Below are positions 27,112 to 36,789 of a DNA stretch of 64,000 nt, piece by piece (positions within the stretch are counted from its first letter, which is position 1; every line of letters starts with the position of its first letter). The notes under the pieces are model-generated. The model worked only from the letters and a program-made list of their open reading frames with translations. It was not told the origin of the DNA and ran no database searches. Origin of the DNA: Lamprocystis purpurea DSM 4197 (GTDB lineage: Bacteria > Pseudomonadota > Gammaproteobacteria > Chromatiales > Chromatiaceae); contig NZ_KB902505.1 in NCBI RefSeq assembly GCF_000379525.1, positions 1,820-65,819 of the forward strand, written 5' to 3'. The translations under genes were made by a program, and so were the position numbers.

Positions 27112-28135
27112 CGGCGTCCTGCCCTGGTCTGGCCGCGGGCACCCGATGCACCGGTTTGCTGATGAATGATAACTGCTCACCCAGGCCGCGCACATTGCCG
27201 ACGAAGCGCTCCAGCATGCCGCGATCGCGATGCCGCAGGGCCGCGGCCAGCGTCATGGTGCCGCGTATCAGGAGCCCGATCAGACAGCGCGGCATGGACA
27301 AGCCATGCTTACGCACGAAGTAGAGCCGGTTGCGGACCTCGATCCGGCCAAACTCGGCGGCTCCAATCTTTCCCGCGGTGGCATACCGATGCTCGTAACG
27401 CGCGTCATTCACGACCACGAGTTCACCCACCCGGCGGGCTCGCCAACTGAGATCAAGATCCTCCAGATAGCTGTAACTAATGAAATATTCATCGAATCCG
27501 CCGATCCCACGGAACAGGTCCGCGCGCCAGACCGCGGCCCCGGTCGGCAACCAGTCGACCGACGTGTCGCAATCGACGGTGCCAATGACACTCTGCCAGC
27601 CGGACGGCGCCACGGCACCGGGACGACGCGCGTAAAGGCCGAAGCGCTCCGCCAACCAAGTGCGCTTGAGGCCGCCCCGGGCTTGGTCGGCGGCGGCATC
27701 GACCTGATTGAAACCTGCGCCCACGACACCCTCAGCCCGCGGTGAGGACCAGAAAGCGAGCATCCGCTCGAGGGCATCAGGGGCGAGCGCGATGTCATCG
27801 TCAAGGAGTGCGATCAGTTGCGCCTGGCCGTGGACCTCTTTTACGCCCCGATTGCGTTGCGCGGCGGCAGAGGGCGGCTGATGTCTGATCACCGTTACCC
27901 GGTTCGGATCTGTAAGACCCTCAAGACGAGTCACCAGGGCCTCGCCGCTCGCATCGACGACAATGACCCGCGCCGGGGGGCAGGTTTGCTCCTCCAGATC
28001 AGCGAGCAGGTCCAGCAACATGGCGCCGCGATCCTTGGTCGGGATGACTACGATGAGACTTGCAGATGGGGGCAAGGCGGCTACTCGCATGGGTTCGGCG
28101 GCGACTTCGCAAGAAACAGGATGATTGTCGCACAT
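27101..28135 (-). CDS. Glycosyltransferase family 2
   Basis: 344 residues, GT-A fold. The nucleotide-binding start is LIVVIPTKDRGAMLLDLLADL, the metal-binding DxD is in LIALLDDDIALAPDALERML, and the acceptor-side motif is SYSYLEDLDLSWRARRVG (the ED of the ED-like catalytic loop). A downstream basic helix may touch the membrane. The ATG at 28135 is the first in frame; another at 28090 (MRVAALPP) is possible. It heads the minus-strand set that runs to the WecG-like gene. Confidence 0.87.
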   Translation of the reverse strand: MCDNHPVSCEVAAEPMRVAALPPSASLIVVIPTKDRGAMLLDLLADLEEQTCPPARVIVVDASGEALVTRLEGLTDPNRVTVIRHQPPSAAAQRNRGVKEVHGQAQLIALLDDDIALAPDALERMLAFWSSPRAEGVVGAGFNQVDAAADQARGGLKRTWLAERFGLYARRPGAVAPSGWQSVIGTVDCDTSVDWLPTGAAVWRADLFRGIGGFDEYFISYSYLEDLDLSWRARRVGELVVVNDARYEHRYATAGKIGAAEFGRIEVRNRLYFVRKHGLSMPRCLIGLLIRGTMTLAAALRHRDRGMLERFVGNVRGLGEQLSFISKPVHRVPAARPGQDADGR

Positions 28136-28218
28136 CCTTGATTTATCGTGCGACAGGTACGATCATTTTCTCGAAAAACTTCCTGAAGTAGTAACCGGCA
28201 ATCAACACTGCGTACGTC

Positions 28219-29172
28219 ATGACAAAAGAAAATACTGATAATATGCTATGCGAGTGCTGCGGCAACGCGACGGCCCCCGAAACTGCTTCAAAACGAGGAT
28301 ACGCACTAAGGAAATGTTTAAGCTGCGGTTTGTTTTTTGTTTGGCCGCAGCCGTCGCGAGAAGATCTCGGTTTCTTGTACAGTCGATCTCAGGGCTATTT
28401 CTGTACAGCAGCTACAGATCTCGCGAAGACTTCCGGGAAATCAGCTCTGAATCTACATAAGTTATTAGCAGAGCGCAGGTTGGGTAAAGGCATGCTGCTT
28501 GATATAGGGTGTTCTACGGGAGAACTTATTTTTCACATGAAAAGATTAGGCTATACAGTAGCAGGTTGTGATGTGAGTGCCGAGGCGGTACGTATCGCGA
28601 TAGATAACGGACTTGATGCCAAGGTGGGCGATATTGCGAGTTTGCAATATCAAGCAAAATCATTTGACATAATAAACATGGGGGATGTTCTTGAACATGT
28701 TTCGTCGCCTTATGATACTTTAAGGACAGCTTTTTTCTTGCTCAAGCCAGGCGGCGCTATTGTCATTGCGACACCTAACTCAAATTCCGGCTTCGCGCTT
28801 TCGACCCTGTTTCTGTCAAGAATAACCGGGTTTCCGTGGGCACACTCAGAAGCGCCCTATCACCTGTTTGAATTTGCTCCGAAATCGATTCTGGAGCTAC
28901 TGGGGAAAGTGGGGTTTTCTGCTTCCGAGGTCATGACGTCCGGTAATGTCTCATTTAGGTACACAGTTGGCGCTACCGGCTATTTTGATGATCTAAAGCG
29001 GGAACTTAAATCCACCGGTCAATATAAGATACGCACTTCCGTTATTCCGCATATCGCGAAGCTGTTCGCGATTGCCGGGTTGCTCTTGCCTTTTTACTTG
29101 TTTTCCAGAATAGCTAACCAAATGAAAAATAGGGGAGAAGTAATTACAGCAATTGCTCGCAAAACATACTGA
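28219..29172 (+). CDS. SAM-dependent methyltransferase with N-terminal zinc ribbon
   Basis: 317 residues. A CxxC pair near the N-terminus (LCECCGN) and a second (LRKCLSCGLFFVWPQP) form a ribbon typical of sugar-tailoring methyltransferases. The class I fold follows: GMLLDIGCSTGELIFHMKRLG, the acidic end of beta-2 (VAGCDVS), and FDIINMGDVLEHVSSPYDTL. A C-terminal hydrophobic segment (IAGLLLPFYLFSRIA) could touch the membrane. The gene is visibly richer in A+T than its neighbours (many AAA, ATA, TTT codons) and lies on the opposite strand, suggesting acquisition. No clear ribosome-binding site precedes the ATG. Confidence 0.85.
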   Translation: MTKENTDNMLCECCGNATAPETASKRGYALRKCLSCGLFFVWPQPSREDLGFLYSRSQGYFCTAATDLAKTSGKSALNLHKLLAERRLGKGMLLDIGCSTGELIFHMKRLGYTVAGCDVSAEAVRIAIDNGLDAKVGDIASLQYQAKSFDIINMGDVLEHVSSPYDTLRTAFFLLKPGGAIVIATPNSNSGFALSTLFLSRITGFPWAHSEAPYHLFEFAPKSILELLGKVGFSASEVMTSGNVSFRYTVGATGYFDDLKRELKSTGQYKIRTSVIPHIAKLFAIAGLLLPFYLFSRIANQMKNRGEVITAIARKTY

Positions 29173-29228
29173 TCAAGGCCGCGCCCCCAAGAAGCGCATT
29201 GCCATTCTCAGACTGCAGGAGCCTTGGT

Positions 29229-29891
29229 ATGCCCGACGCACAGCAAGACCATTACTACAACAACGTACGCCGAGACCTGATCGCGCTGATTTCCGGCCGG
29301 GGCCTTGTGGTTCTGGAAATCGGCTCCGCAGAGGGGGCAACGCTGGCGGCGCTGAAGCAACTTGGCATTGCGCAGCATGCCACGGGGGTTGATATCCGGT
29401 CCCTCCCGGGGCAGGGTCAACATCACCGCCACATCGACGAGCTGATAATAGGAGATATCGAGCAAGTCGCCCCGACGTTACCTGAGTATCGCTATGATCT
29501 CATCATCTGCGGGGACATACTCGAACACCTCATCGACCCCTGGAGCACACTTGGTCACCTGAGCCGCTGCCTGAAGCCCGACGGTAGCATCATCGCGAGC
29601 ATTCCCAATATCTGCTATATCGGCGCGTTGAAAAAAATTGTGATCAACCGTGATTTCAGGTATGAAGATCAAGGTATTTTCGACCGGACTCACTTGCGCT
29701 TTTTCTGTAAACGCAACATCATCACCCTGTTTAAGCAGGCGGGGTTCAAGATCGTGGCGATCAACTCCACGGTTGACGGACGTAATCGCAGCAAGTGGCT
29801 CTTCAATACGCTGACCTTCGGCCTCTTTTACGAGTACCTGGTGAAGCAGTTTTTCGTTACGGCTGTTCTCTCAAGGGCTTCTGATGAGTAA
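29229..29891 (+). CDS. Class I SAM-dependent methyltransferase
   Basis: 220 residues. SAM-binding motif I is LVVLEIGSAEGATLAALK. YDLIICGDILEHLIDPWSTL is the post-II motif and LKPDGSIIASIPNICYIG is motif III. The ATG at 29229 (MPDAQQDHYY) is chosen for its AGGAG 8 nt upstream; the frame extends to a TTG at 29199. Its last 8 bases overlap the DUF5672-like gene. Probably methylates a sugar or lipid carrier of the surrounding polysaccharide locus; the substrate is not visible. Confidence 0.85.
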   Translation: MPDAQQDHYYNNVRRDLIALISGRGLVVLEIGSAEGATLAALKQLGIAQHATGVDIRSLPGQGQHHRHIDELIIGDIEQVAPTLPEYRYDLIICGDILEHLIDPWSTLGHLSRCLKPDGSIIASIPNICYIGALKKIVINRDFRYEDQGIFDRTHLRFFCKRNIITLFKQAGFKIVAINSTVDGRNRSKWLFNTLTFGLFYEYLVKQFFVTAVLSRASDE

Positions 29892-30708
29892 CTTGGTCCA
29901 CCAGGCCGAACGCGTCGCAACCGCGCCAGCGCCGGCCGCTACCCGGTTTGCTCCAACGGTGGTCGTCGTCGTCCCGATCTACCGCCTCATCCCCACCGAC
30001 GACGAACATCTGTCGCTGTCGCAACTATTCCGTCTCCTACGCGGAACGGATATTGTATTTATTCACCCGCAGTCGCTGAACACGCGCGCCTACCAGCAAT
30101 GGCCTGCGGCGCGAATGTCATTGGAAGATCGACATTTTCGTTCTTCCGCCACCTATAGCCGACTGCTGTTATCGTCTGCTTTCTACCGCCGTTACCGCGC
30201 ATACGAGTTTGTGCTGATACATCAAACCGATGCTTTTCTATGCCACAACGACCTCTCCTCCTTCACGCGATCTGACATCGATTATATCGGCGCACCCTGG
30301 ATGACCCCTAAACGTTGCCCACCATGGTGTCTGCGAGGTACTCGCTTCTTCACTCTACCCGGGCTGACGCGCACCTTCGTGGTTGGCAACGGGGGACTGT
30401 CGTTGCGGCGGGTGACCAAGTTTATCGAAGTCATCGAGTCCAACAGATGGTATTCGGCCGCCGCCCGGCTCAGTGCGACGCACGAGGATATTTTCTTTTC
30501 CTCCCTGCGCGGCGACGCTCAGGGGCGCCTGCGGATTCCTGACCGACACCTTGCTATCTCATTCTCTTTTGACAGGAATCCGCGTGCGTCTTATGCCGCC
30601 AATGAGTACCGGCTGCCCTTTGGTCTGCACAACCCCTGGGGATACGATCGGGAATTCTTTCTGCGCGAGATCCTGCCGCAGTGTGGCGACCTGCCCCAAC
30701 TCCGGTAG
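29884..30708 (+). CDS. DUF5672-like protein, possible glycosyltransferase
   Basis: 274 residues. TVVVVVPIYRLIPTDDEHLSLSQLF, SSATYSRLLLSSAFYRRYRAY, FVLIHQTDAFLCHND and DIDYIGAPWMT match the pattern of DUF5672 proteins, which occur in sugar loci and are often seen fused or adjacent to glycosyltransferases and methyltransferases. It is coupled to the upstream methyltransferase by an 8-base overlap. No signal peptide. Function is not established; the QTD motif in a predicted GT-A-like fold is why I add 'possible glycosyltransferase'. Confidence 0.7.
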   Translation: MSNLVHQAERVATAPAPAATRFAPTVVVVVPIYRLIPTDDEHLSLSQLFRLLRGTDIVFIHPQSLNTRAYQQWPAARMSLEDRHFRSSATYSRLLLSSAFYRRYRAYEFVLIHQTDAFLCHNDLSSFTRSDIDYIGAPWMTPKRCPPWCLRGTRFFTLPGLTRTFVVGNGGLSLRRVTKFIEVIESNRWYSAAARLSATHEDIFFSSLRGDAQGRLRIPDRHLAISFSFDRNPRASYAANEYRLPFGLHNPWGYDREFFLREILPQCGDLPQLR

Positions 30709-30733
30709 CCACGATCATAAAGCACCATCACCT

Positions 30734-31894
30734 TCAATCGTTCCGACAGAGCCAGTCTGCGACCAGCGTGCGGATCTCCGACATGAACCGCTCGATTGAG
30801 AACATCCTTGCCCGCTGCGCCAGGTCGGTTTGCAGCGCTCGCTGCCGATCTGGATTATCCAACAACGCGACGATTTTCGCGACCGCCTCATCTTGATCCC
30901 GGTAAATCAACTCATCGCTCATAACGATCTCCGCTGGTCCTCCTTGGCTCGGCACAAAGGGAATGCATCCCGCCTTAACATACTCGGCTACCGAAATGCC
31001 AAAAGCCTCTCCGGTACACCCGTGTATCGCAAAACGATGTTGCGCCAGCAACGCCATCTTCGCTGTTCCGACCAGATAGCCATCGGCAAAACACCAGGCA
31101 GCGTTGCGCGCGATCTGATCGCGGATCGCCCGCCCGTATCCATCATCGCCCACCGCCCCGACGATATGCAGGTGAACGTCGCGACCAGCGGCCCTTACCC
31201 GTCCCAGGATGTCGATCATCCGCTCGATACGCTTCTCTTGACTGACACGCCCCGTCAGGACAAAGCCGACTTCCCGTTGCTCCCAGGCAAGCGTCGGCGC
31301 CACGTCGGCGACCGGCGGAAAAATCACGCGATTGCTGATGAGTCCCAGGCGTGAACGGAGCAGATCGGCGGTCCATGCGGAATTGGCGACCAGCCAATCT
31401 TCACCGCCCTGATAATGGCTTGTGCCGGCGATCGTACGCGCCAAGGCAAGATAGCCATCGCGCGGCGTACCACCGCGATGAAACCAGCGTCGCACCCCCC
31501 CGGCGACTGGGTGGAATTGGCGACGCAACGTATCGTCAAAGGAAAAATCGGCGACGAAGTGGATCGCGGGCCTGCCGAAATCCATCATGTTATAACCACT
31601 GATACAGACATCGAACCGCGCCGCCACCGAGCGCAGGAAGCGCGCGAACAACGCACCACGTAGAGCATCCGTATGACCTATAGCCCATCGTCGCCATTGC
31701 GGTGAAAGCAATGCGTCGCAGTGATTCGCTTCGAGATTCGTTCCACAATGCCCGTTCAACCTCGCGAGATCGATCGGGCAACCGGTTGCGATGCTCACCT
31801 TGCAGGACGCGCGCAGTGCTTCGACACCCCACAGCACCCTGAACTCTGAGCCTCCGGAGGCCAGACAGGGGTGCGCGATCAAGACCGTCTGCAT
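30734..31894 (-). CDS. Glycosyltransferase family 4 (GT1 domain)
   Basis: About 386 residues from an ATG at 31894 (MQTVLIAHPCLASGGSEFRV), with GGGG 6 nt upstream. The start lies just after the stop of the FkbM gene. The C-terminal half shows GFVLTGRVSQEKRIERMIDIL, HIVGAVGDDGYGRAI, GCTGEAFGISVAEYVKAGC and PFVPSQGGPAEIV, all GT1 donor-site features. Convergent with the DUF5672-like gene, 25 bases away. Adds a sugar in the second polysaccharide. Confidence 0.85.
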   Translation of the reverse strand: MQTVLIAHPCLASGGSEFRVLWGVEALRASCKVSIATGCPIDLARLNGHCGTNLEANHCDALLSPQWRRWAIGHTDALRGALFARFLRSVAARFDVCISGYNMMDFGRPAIHFVADFSFDDTLRRQFHPVAGGVRRWFHRGGTPRDGYLALARTIAGTSHYQGGEDWLVANSAWTADLLRSRLGLISNRVIFPPVADVAPTLAWEQREVGFVLTGRVSQEKRIERMIDILGRVRAAGRDVHLHIVGAVGDDGYGRAIRDQIARNAAWCFADGYLVGTAKMALLAQHRFAIHGCTGEAFGISVAEYVKAGCIPFVPSQGGPAEIVMSDELIYRDQDEAVAKIVALLDNPDRQRALQTDLAQRARMFSIERFMSEIRTLVADWLCRND

Positions 31895-31907
31895 CGCATC
31901 CCCAGGA

Positions 31908-32744
31908 TCATTCAGTACGCTCAAAGTGGTAATGGATTTCCGTACCGCGCGGCGCATGCCACGCTGACTGGAAGCCGTGCTCTCGCATGAACGCCACAAT
32001 ATCCCCGGCGGAGGCGCCCTGCGACCGCAGCAGATCCGGATGGACTTCGACAAACACGTCACGGAGATCCCGGATGCCGAATGACTCGGAGAAGCCCCCC
32101 AGCACAGCAAGCTCCCCCCCTTCCACATCGATTTTTATCACGTTTGGCCAAAGTCGTGTCTCCCTGACCAGATCATCCCCGCATCGGACCAGCACCTGCG
32201 TCACCCCAACCCCTGCTCCCGTTCGGTAGGTCAAACGATCTTTGCCCTCGGCGCCGTCACCGGCGGTCAGCAACCATCCCACTCCCGCCGTGTCGCCAAG
32301 CGCAGTTGCGACCACGCGGGTCTTGACACCGGCAACGCTATTCAAGGCAAGGTTACGTGCAGCGGTATCCGCGATGAGCGGATTGGGCTCGACGGCGAGA
32401 ACTTCCCCGCCTCCGAGCCGATTGAGTCGCCGTGCCGCAAGCACCGAGAAGACACCGATGTTGGCACCCACGTCGTACACCACATCATTTTGCCGGAGAC
32501 AGGCCAGGAAGCGCGCGACCAGATCTGGCTCGTGGTGGCCCGCCATATCGACACGGGTGAGTTCGGCCTTGGTCCTGGCCAGGAACTCCAGTTGGAAACC
32601 AAAGGCGCTCACGCGCTGCCGGCCACGCGCCAGCAGACGGCGCTCGTAGAGCGCCAGCAACGGGCGACCCAGACCAAGCCTCCGCAAACCGGTTTCCAAG
32701 CGCGAGCCGGCGAGCGTCTGACGCAAACGCTGGATCAGCTGCAT
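31908..32744 (-). CDS. FkbM-family methyltransferase
   Basis: 278 residues. The FkbM/SAM domain has VVYDVGANIGVFSVLAARRL (motif I), EVLAVEPNPLIADTAARNLA, and NVIKIDVEGGELAVLGG, the family signature. A basic N-terminal extension of about 60 residues precedes it. It probably O-methylates a sugar hydroxyl of the polysaccharide. Thirteen bases separate it from the downstream glycosyltransferase; the flippase gene is 69 bases upstream on the same strand. Confidence 0.87.
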   Translation of the reverse strand: MQLIQRLRQTLAGSRLETGLRRLGLGRPLLALYERRLLARGRQRVSAFGFQLEFLARTKAELTRVDMAGHHEPDLVARFLACLRQNDVVYDVGANIGVFSVLAARRLNRLGGGEVLAVEPNPLIADTAARNLALNSVAGVKTRVVATALGDTAGVGWLLTAGDGAEGKDRLTYRTGAGVGVTQVLVRCGDDLVRETRLWPNVIKIDVEGGELAVLGGFSESFGIRDLRDVFVEVHPDLLRSQGASAGDIVAFMREHGFQSAWHAPRGTEIHYHFERTE

Positions 32745-32813
32745 CGCGGATTAACCTCCGATTCAGAACGCGGATCACAAGGCGGCGACCCGTCCGGACC
32801 AATGACTTGCTTA

Positions 32814-34088
32814 TCATGGAACCCGACCGGTCCCCAGCACAACCACCAGAACCGTAACGACCAACAGCGAGGGCGCGGCCACCGCCCGCAACGCCGCCCG
32901 TCCCAGGTCTGCATCGGCCCGACGCAAACAATACAGAGTCCATGGCATGGTCAGACCCCAAGTACACAGCGATGTCGCAAGCGCGACGCCAGCGATCCCC
33001 AGCGGCAAGCCGGCCAGGATCGCCAGTCCCTGGATCAGCGCGCTGCCGAGCGCCCAGCGCCGATAGCGCCCGCTTTCGCCGCGACTGATAAAGGCCCAAC
33101 CCGTCGATGAGAGCAGTGGCTGCAATGCCAGGGTCGGCGAAAGGTTACGCAACACCGTTACCACCGGGTCCCATTGGGGCCCGAACACGACTCCGACGAT
33201 TTGCGGCGCCCACAATAGGGCCGTGAGCGCCAAACCGGCGCTGACCCAGGCCAAAGTCGCCAAGACGCGACGGAAGGTGCGTTGAAAGCGCTCCGGGTCG
33301 GCGGTCAGTCGGCTGAGGGTTGGTACGATCACTTCGTGCAGCGGCGTGGAGATCTGCGAACTCGGCAGCATGAACAGCTGATAGCCGCGACTATAATAGC
33401 CGAGCAATACGGGTCCGTAGAGGACACCCACCCCGATCTTGTCGATCTGGCGTGCCAGATACCCGAACAGGGTTACCCCGAGCAGATCGCCGCCGAAACG
33501 CAGCATCGGCCGCACTCCACAGCCGCGCACCGGCCGTCCCGGCCGCCAATCGGAGGCAAGCCCCAATCCGAGCAATTGGATCGCACCTTGAACCACCGGC
33601 ATGGCCACCAGGGACCAATAACCGGCCCCCCACCAAGCCATCATCAGCCCCGCCAACACCGACAGAGTGAGACCGAGAATGTCGCTCAGCATCAACATGC
33701 GAAACCGCATCTGCCGTAACAGCAGCGCGCGGTAGTGGACCGCCGCGCTGGCGATGACATATACCGGCGCGCCGAGCAGCGCGATCCCGGTTAGCCGGGG
33801 GTCATGATAAACCCAGGCGATCAGCGGCGCGAACAGCATCACCGCCAGCGTCAACAAGAGGCCAAACCCGAGATTCAACCAAAACAGCGTACTGAGCTGG
33901 GCCTGGGTGATCTGCGCCCGCTGCACGATGACCTGGGACAATCCCAGACCGGCAAAGAGCCCGACGAGCCCGGTCAGCGCGGTGACCATCGCAACCAGCC
34001 CAAAGTCCAGCGGCGTCAACAGCCGCGCCAGTAGAACCATAGCGGCAATCTGAAGCCCCAGCTTGACGACCTGCGCAGCCAGCACCAA
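32814..34088 (-). CDS. Wzx-like polysaccharide flippase (MOP superfamily)
   Basis: At least 424 residues with about 12 membrane helices, of the WzxC/lipopolysaccharide-flippase type: VLLARLLTPLDFGLVAMVTAL, GLGLSQVIVQ, YWSLVAMPVVQGAIQL, IDKIGVGVLYGPVLLGYYSRGYQL. It moves the undecaprenyl-linked repeat unit across the inner membrane. The listed start is a TTG at 34088, but conserved sequence (SLRAGALVLAAQ) continues upstream in frame with no ATG, GTG or TTG. A CTG at 34130 (LNADSGARS) may be the true start, 20 bases after the pilU stop. Confidence 0.87.
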   Translation of the reverse strand: MVLAAQVVKLGLQIAAMVLLARLLTPLDFGLVAMVTALTGLVGLFAGLGLSQVIVQRAQITQAQLSTLFWLNLGFGLLLTLAVMLFAPLIAWVYHDPRLTGIALLGAPVYVIASAAVHYRALLLRQMRFRMLMLSDILGLTLSVLAGLMMAWWGAGYWSLVAMPVVQGAIQLLGLGLASDWRPGRPVRGCGVRPMLRFGGDLLGVTLFGYLARQIDKIGVGVLYGPVLLGYYSRGYQLFMLPSSQISTPLHEVIVPTLSRLTADPERFQRTFRRVLATLAWVSAGLALTALLWAPQIVGVVFGPQWDPVVTVLRNLSPTLALQPLLSSTGWAFISRGESGRYRRWALGSALIQGLAILAGLPLGIAGVALATSLCTWGLTMPWTLYCLRRADADLGRAALRAVAAPSLLVVTVLVVVLGTGRVP

Positions 34089-34148
34089 CGCGCCGGCGCG
34101 CAGCGAGCGCGCACCCGAATCGGCGTTCAGATGCTCGGTTCCCGGTCA

Positions 34149-35306
34149 CTACAACCGAATGATCCCGTCATCGTCCTCATCGACCAGCGAGATCCCCTCG
34201 ATCGAACGATCCATCGCCGCGCGTTGCGCACTGCCGCCCTGAAGTTTGATCATGAGCCGGACCTCATTGGCTGAGTCGGCCAGGCGCAGGGCGTCCTCAA
34301 AGCTGATCTCGCCCTCCTGGTAAAGGTCGAACAACGCCTGATCGAAGGTGATCATCCCCTGCTCCGGCGACTTCTTCATCAGTTCCTTGAGCTTGTAGAC
34401 CTCGCCCTTGCGAATCATGTCGGCGGCCAGCGGCGTATTGATGAGAATCTCCACCACGGCGCGCCGTCCATGACCCGATTTGCGCGCGATCAACTGCTGG
34501 GCAACCACGGCCTTGAGATTCAGCGACAGATCGAGAAGGAGCTGGTTGCGCGCATCCTCCGGGAAGAAGTTGATGATGCGATCCAAGGCCTGGTTGGCAT
34601 TGTTGGCATGCAAGGTCGCCAGCACCAGGTGCCCGGTCTCGGAGAAGGTCATGGCATATTCCATGGTCTGGCGGGTGCGAATCTCGCCGATGAGGATCAC
34701 GTCCGGCGCCTGCCGCAGCGTATTCTTCAACGCCACATCGAAGGATTGGGTATCAACCCCCACCTCGCGCTGGGTGATGATGCAGCCGTCATGATCGTGC
34801 ACATACTCGATCGGGTCTTCGATCGTGATGATATGACCCGTACTATGGCGGTTGCGATAGCCCACCAAAGCGGCCAGCGAGGTCGACTTGCCCGTCCCGG
34901 TGCCGCCGACCAGGATCACCAGGCCGCGCTTGTACATGGCGAAATCACGCAGTGCGGAGGGCAGCTTGAGCTCCTCGATGGTGGGAATCTTGGTCTCGAT
35001 ACGACGCAGCACCATGGCGGCAGCATCCCGCTGAACCAGGGCGCTGACGCGGAATCGGCCGAGCTTGGGCCGATCGATCGCGAACTGACACTCGTTGGTC
35101 GCCAGAAACTCCGCACGCTGACGCTCATTCATCAGCGAATGCACCATGTCGCGGGCCTGTTCCACACTCAACGACTGCTTGCCGACCGGGCCAATCATCC
35201 CGTCGACCTTCACGCTCGGCGGCCAACCCGCGGTGATGAACAGGTCCGAGCCTTTCTTATCCACCAGCGTGGCCAGCAATTGCTCCAGCGTTTGCCTCAG
35301 GTCCAT
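34149..35306 (-). CDS. pilU: Type IV pilus retraction ATPase PilU
   Basis: 385 residues. GspE/PilT-family ATPase: N-terminal PAS-like domain (SDLFITAGWPPSVKVDGMIG), Walker A GGTGTGKSTS, Asp box IITIEDPIEYVHDHDG, Walker B VILIGEIR, His box HLVLATLHANNANQALDRI. The long C-terminal tail (DRSIEGISLVDEDDDG) and the sequence around RRIETKIPTIEEL favour PilU over PilT. It assists PilT in pulling pili during twitching and DNA uptake. It follows pilT by 93 bases on the same strand. Confidence 0.94.
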   Translation of the reverse strand: MDLRQTLEQLLATLVDKKGSDLFITAGWPPSVKVDGMIGPVGKQSLSVEQARDMVHSLMNERQRAEFLATNECQFAIDRPKLGRFRVSALVQRDAAAMVLRRIETKIPTIEELKLPSALRDFAMYKRGLVILVGGTGTGKSTSLAALVGYRNRHSTGHIITIEDPIEYVHDHDGCIITQREVGVDTQSFDVALKNTLRQAPDVILIGEIRTRQTMEYAMTFSETGHLVLATLHANNANQALDRIINFFPEDARNQLLLDLSLNLKAVVAQQLIARKSGHGRRAVVEILINTPLAADMIRKGEVYKLKELMKKSPEQGMITFDQALFDLYQEGEISFEDALRLADSANEVRLMIKLQGGSAQRAAMDRSIEGISLVDEDDDGIIRL

Positions 35307-35399
35307 GGAGAAAATACCTCAATCGTGGGTTGGCAACCTTGCGTCAGTTCGGATCACCCGGTCTACCGCGAGGATCCTGTCCGCACGCAACGGTCGCGA

Positions 35400-36437
35400 T
35401 CACATAAAGTCGTCCTTGTTTTGCGCCTTGCTGCGGGCATCCTTCCGCGAGATCAAACCTTTTTGCATCATGTCCTTGAGGTTCTGATCCAAGGTCTGCA
35501 TCCCGTGGGCCTGGCCGGTTTGAATGGCCGAGTACATTTGTGCGACCTTGGCCTCGCGGATCAGATTGCGAATCGCCGGCGTGCCGATCATGATCTCATG
35601 GGCGGCAATCCGCCCGCCGCCGACCTTCTTCAGCAGCGTCTGGGCGATGACCGAACGGAGCGACTCCGAGAGCATGGACCGCACCATCTCTTTTTCCGCC
35701 GCCGGGAAGACGTCGATGATCCGGTCGATGGTCTTGGCCGCGGAGGTGGTATGCAGGGTGCCGAACACCAGATGACCGGTCTCGGCGGCGGTCATCGCCA
35801 GGCGGATGGTCTCCAGATCGCGCATCTCACCCACCAGGATGATATCGGGGTCCTGGCGCAGGGCGGAGCGCAGGGCCTCGCTGAACCCCAGGGTATCCTT
35901 GTGCACCTCGCGCTGATTGACCAGGCACTTCTTGCTGGTATGCACGAACTCGATCGGGTCCTCGATCGTCAGGATGTGGGCATACTCGTTGTCGTTCAGG
36001 TGGTCCACCATGGCCGCCAGGGTCGTCGACTTGCCCGAACCCGTAGGCCCCGTCACCAGCACCAGACCGCGCGGGACATTGACGATATCCTTGAAGATCT
36101 TCGGGGCGTTCAGGTCCTCCAGGCTCAAGACCTTGGACGGGATGGTTCGAAACACCGCCCCGGCCCCGCGTTTCTGGTTGAAGGCGTTGACTCGGAAACG
36201 CGCCACGCCGGGAATCTCGAACGAAAAGTCAGTCTCCAGAAACTCCTCGTAATCCTTACGCTGCTTGTCGTTCATGATGTCGTACACCAAAGAGTGCACG
36301 GTGCGGTGCTCCAGCGCCGCGACATTGATCCGGCGCATATCCCCGTCCACCCGGATCATCGGCGGCAGGCCGGCCGACAGATGCAGGTCGGAGGCGTTGT
36401 TCTTGACGCTGAAGGCAAGCAGTTCGGCGATGTCCAA
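35400..36437 (-). CDS. pilT: Type IV pilus retraction ATPase PilT
   Basis: 345 residues, the normal PilT length. Hexameric cytoplasmic motor that depolymerises the pilus. Motifs: SDLHLSAGLPPMIRVDGDMR, Walker A TGPTGSGKSTT, Asp box ILTIEDPIEFVH, Walker B IILVGEMRDLETI, His box GHLVFGTLHTTSAAKTIDRI, and the C-terminal AIRNLIREAKVAQM retraction motif. ATG at 36437. Head of the pilT-pilU pair. Confidence 0.97.
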   Translation of the reverse strand: MDIAELLAFSVKNNASDLHLSAGLPPMIRVDGDMRRINVAALEHRTVHSLVYDIMNDKQRKDYEEFLETDFSFEIPGVARFRVNAFNQKRGAGAVFRTIPSKVLSLEDLNAPKIFKDIVNVPRGLVLVTGPTGSGKSTTLAAMVDHLNDNEYAHILTIEDPIEFVHTSKKCLVNQREVHKDTLGFSEALRSALRQDPDIILVGEMRDLETIRLAMTAAETGHLVFGTLHTTSAAKTIDRIIDVFPAAEKEMVRSMLSESLRSVIAQTLLKKVGGGRIAAHEIMIGTPAIRNLIREAKVAQMYSAIQTGQAHGMQTLDQNLKDMMQKGLISRKDARSKAQNKDDFM

Positions 36438-36789
36438 GGCTTAACTCCCGTTGGATGCGAGGACCAGAGGAGCGCGCGGTCGCCACCCGTCTGGAGCCCG
36501 CCGCGCGCGTCAGTGCGCCAAGCATAGCGCGAAATGGGCGACGATTACGGATCACTGTCTGGTCCGACGGAAGCCGCGTTACGGGCGCGCTACTCAGCAC
36601 CAAGACCGACGCCCTCAACGCGGCCGTCGCGCCGGCGATTTCTGATCCAGCGAACCGTTACCCGCTGCCTGAGGATCGCGGTTGCTCATCCGTTATGCCG
36701 GGACGAGCGTCGAGCTTTCCAACCAGATAGGCATCACGGGACAGGCCGCCGGGGAACCACCGACACTCGGATCAGCCTTGGTGGTACCG
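36438..36789. other. Intergenic region upstream of pilT
   Basis: About 350 bases containing the pilT promoter region and no supportable gene. Short open frames on both strands lack any recognisable sequence. The right part runs into transposase debris. Confidence 0.4.

Noticed and set aside
34470..36527. 685-codon plus-strand open frame
   Set aside because: It is antisense to pilU and pilT, which have full motif sets and correct lengths.
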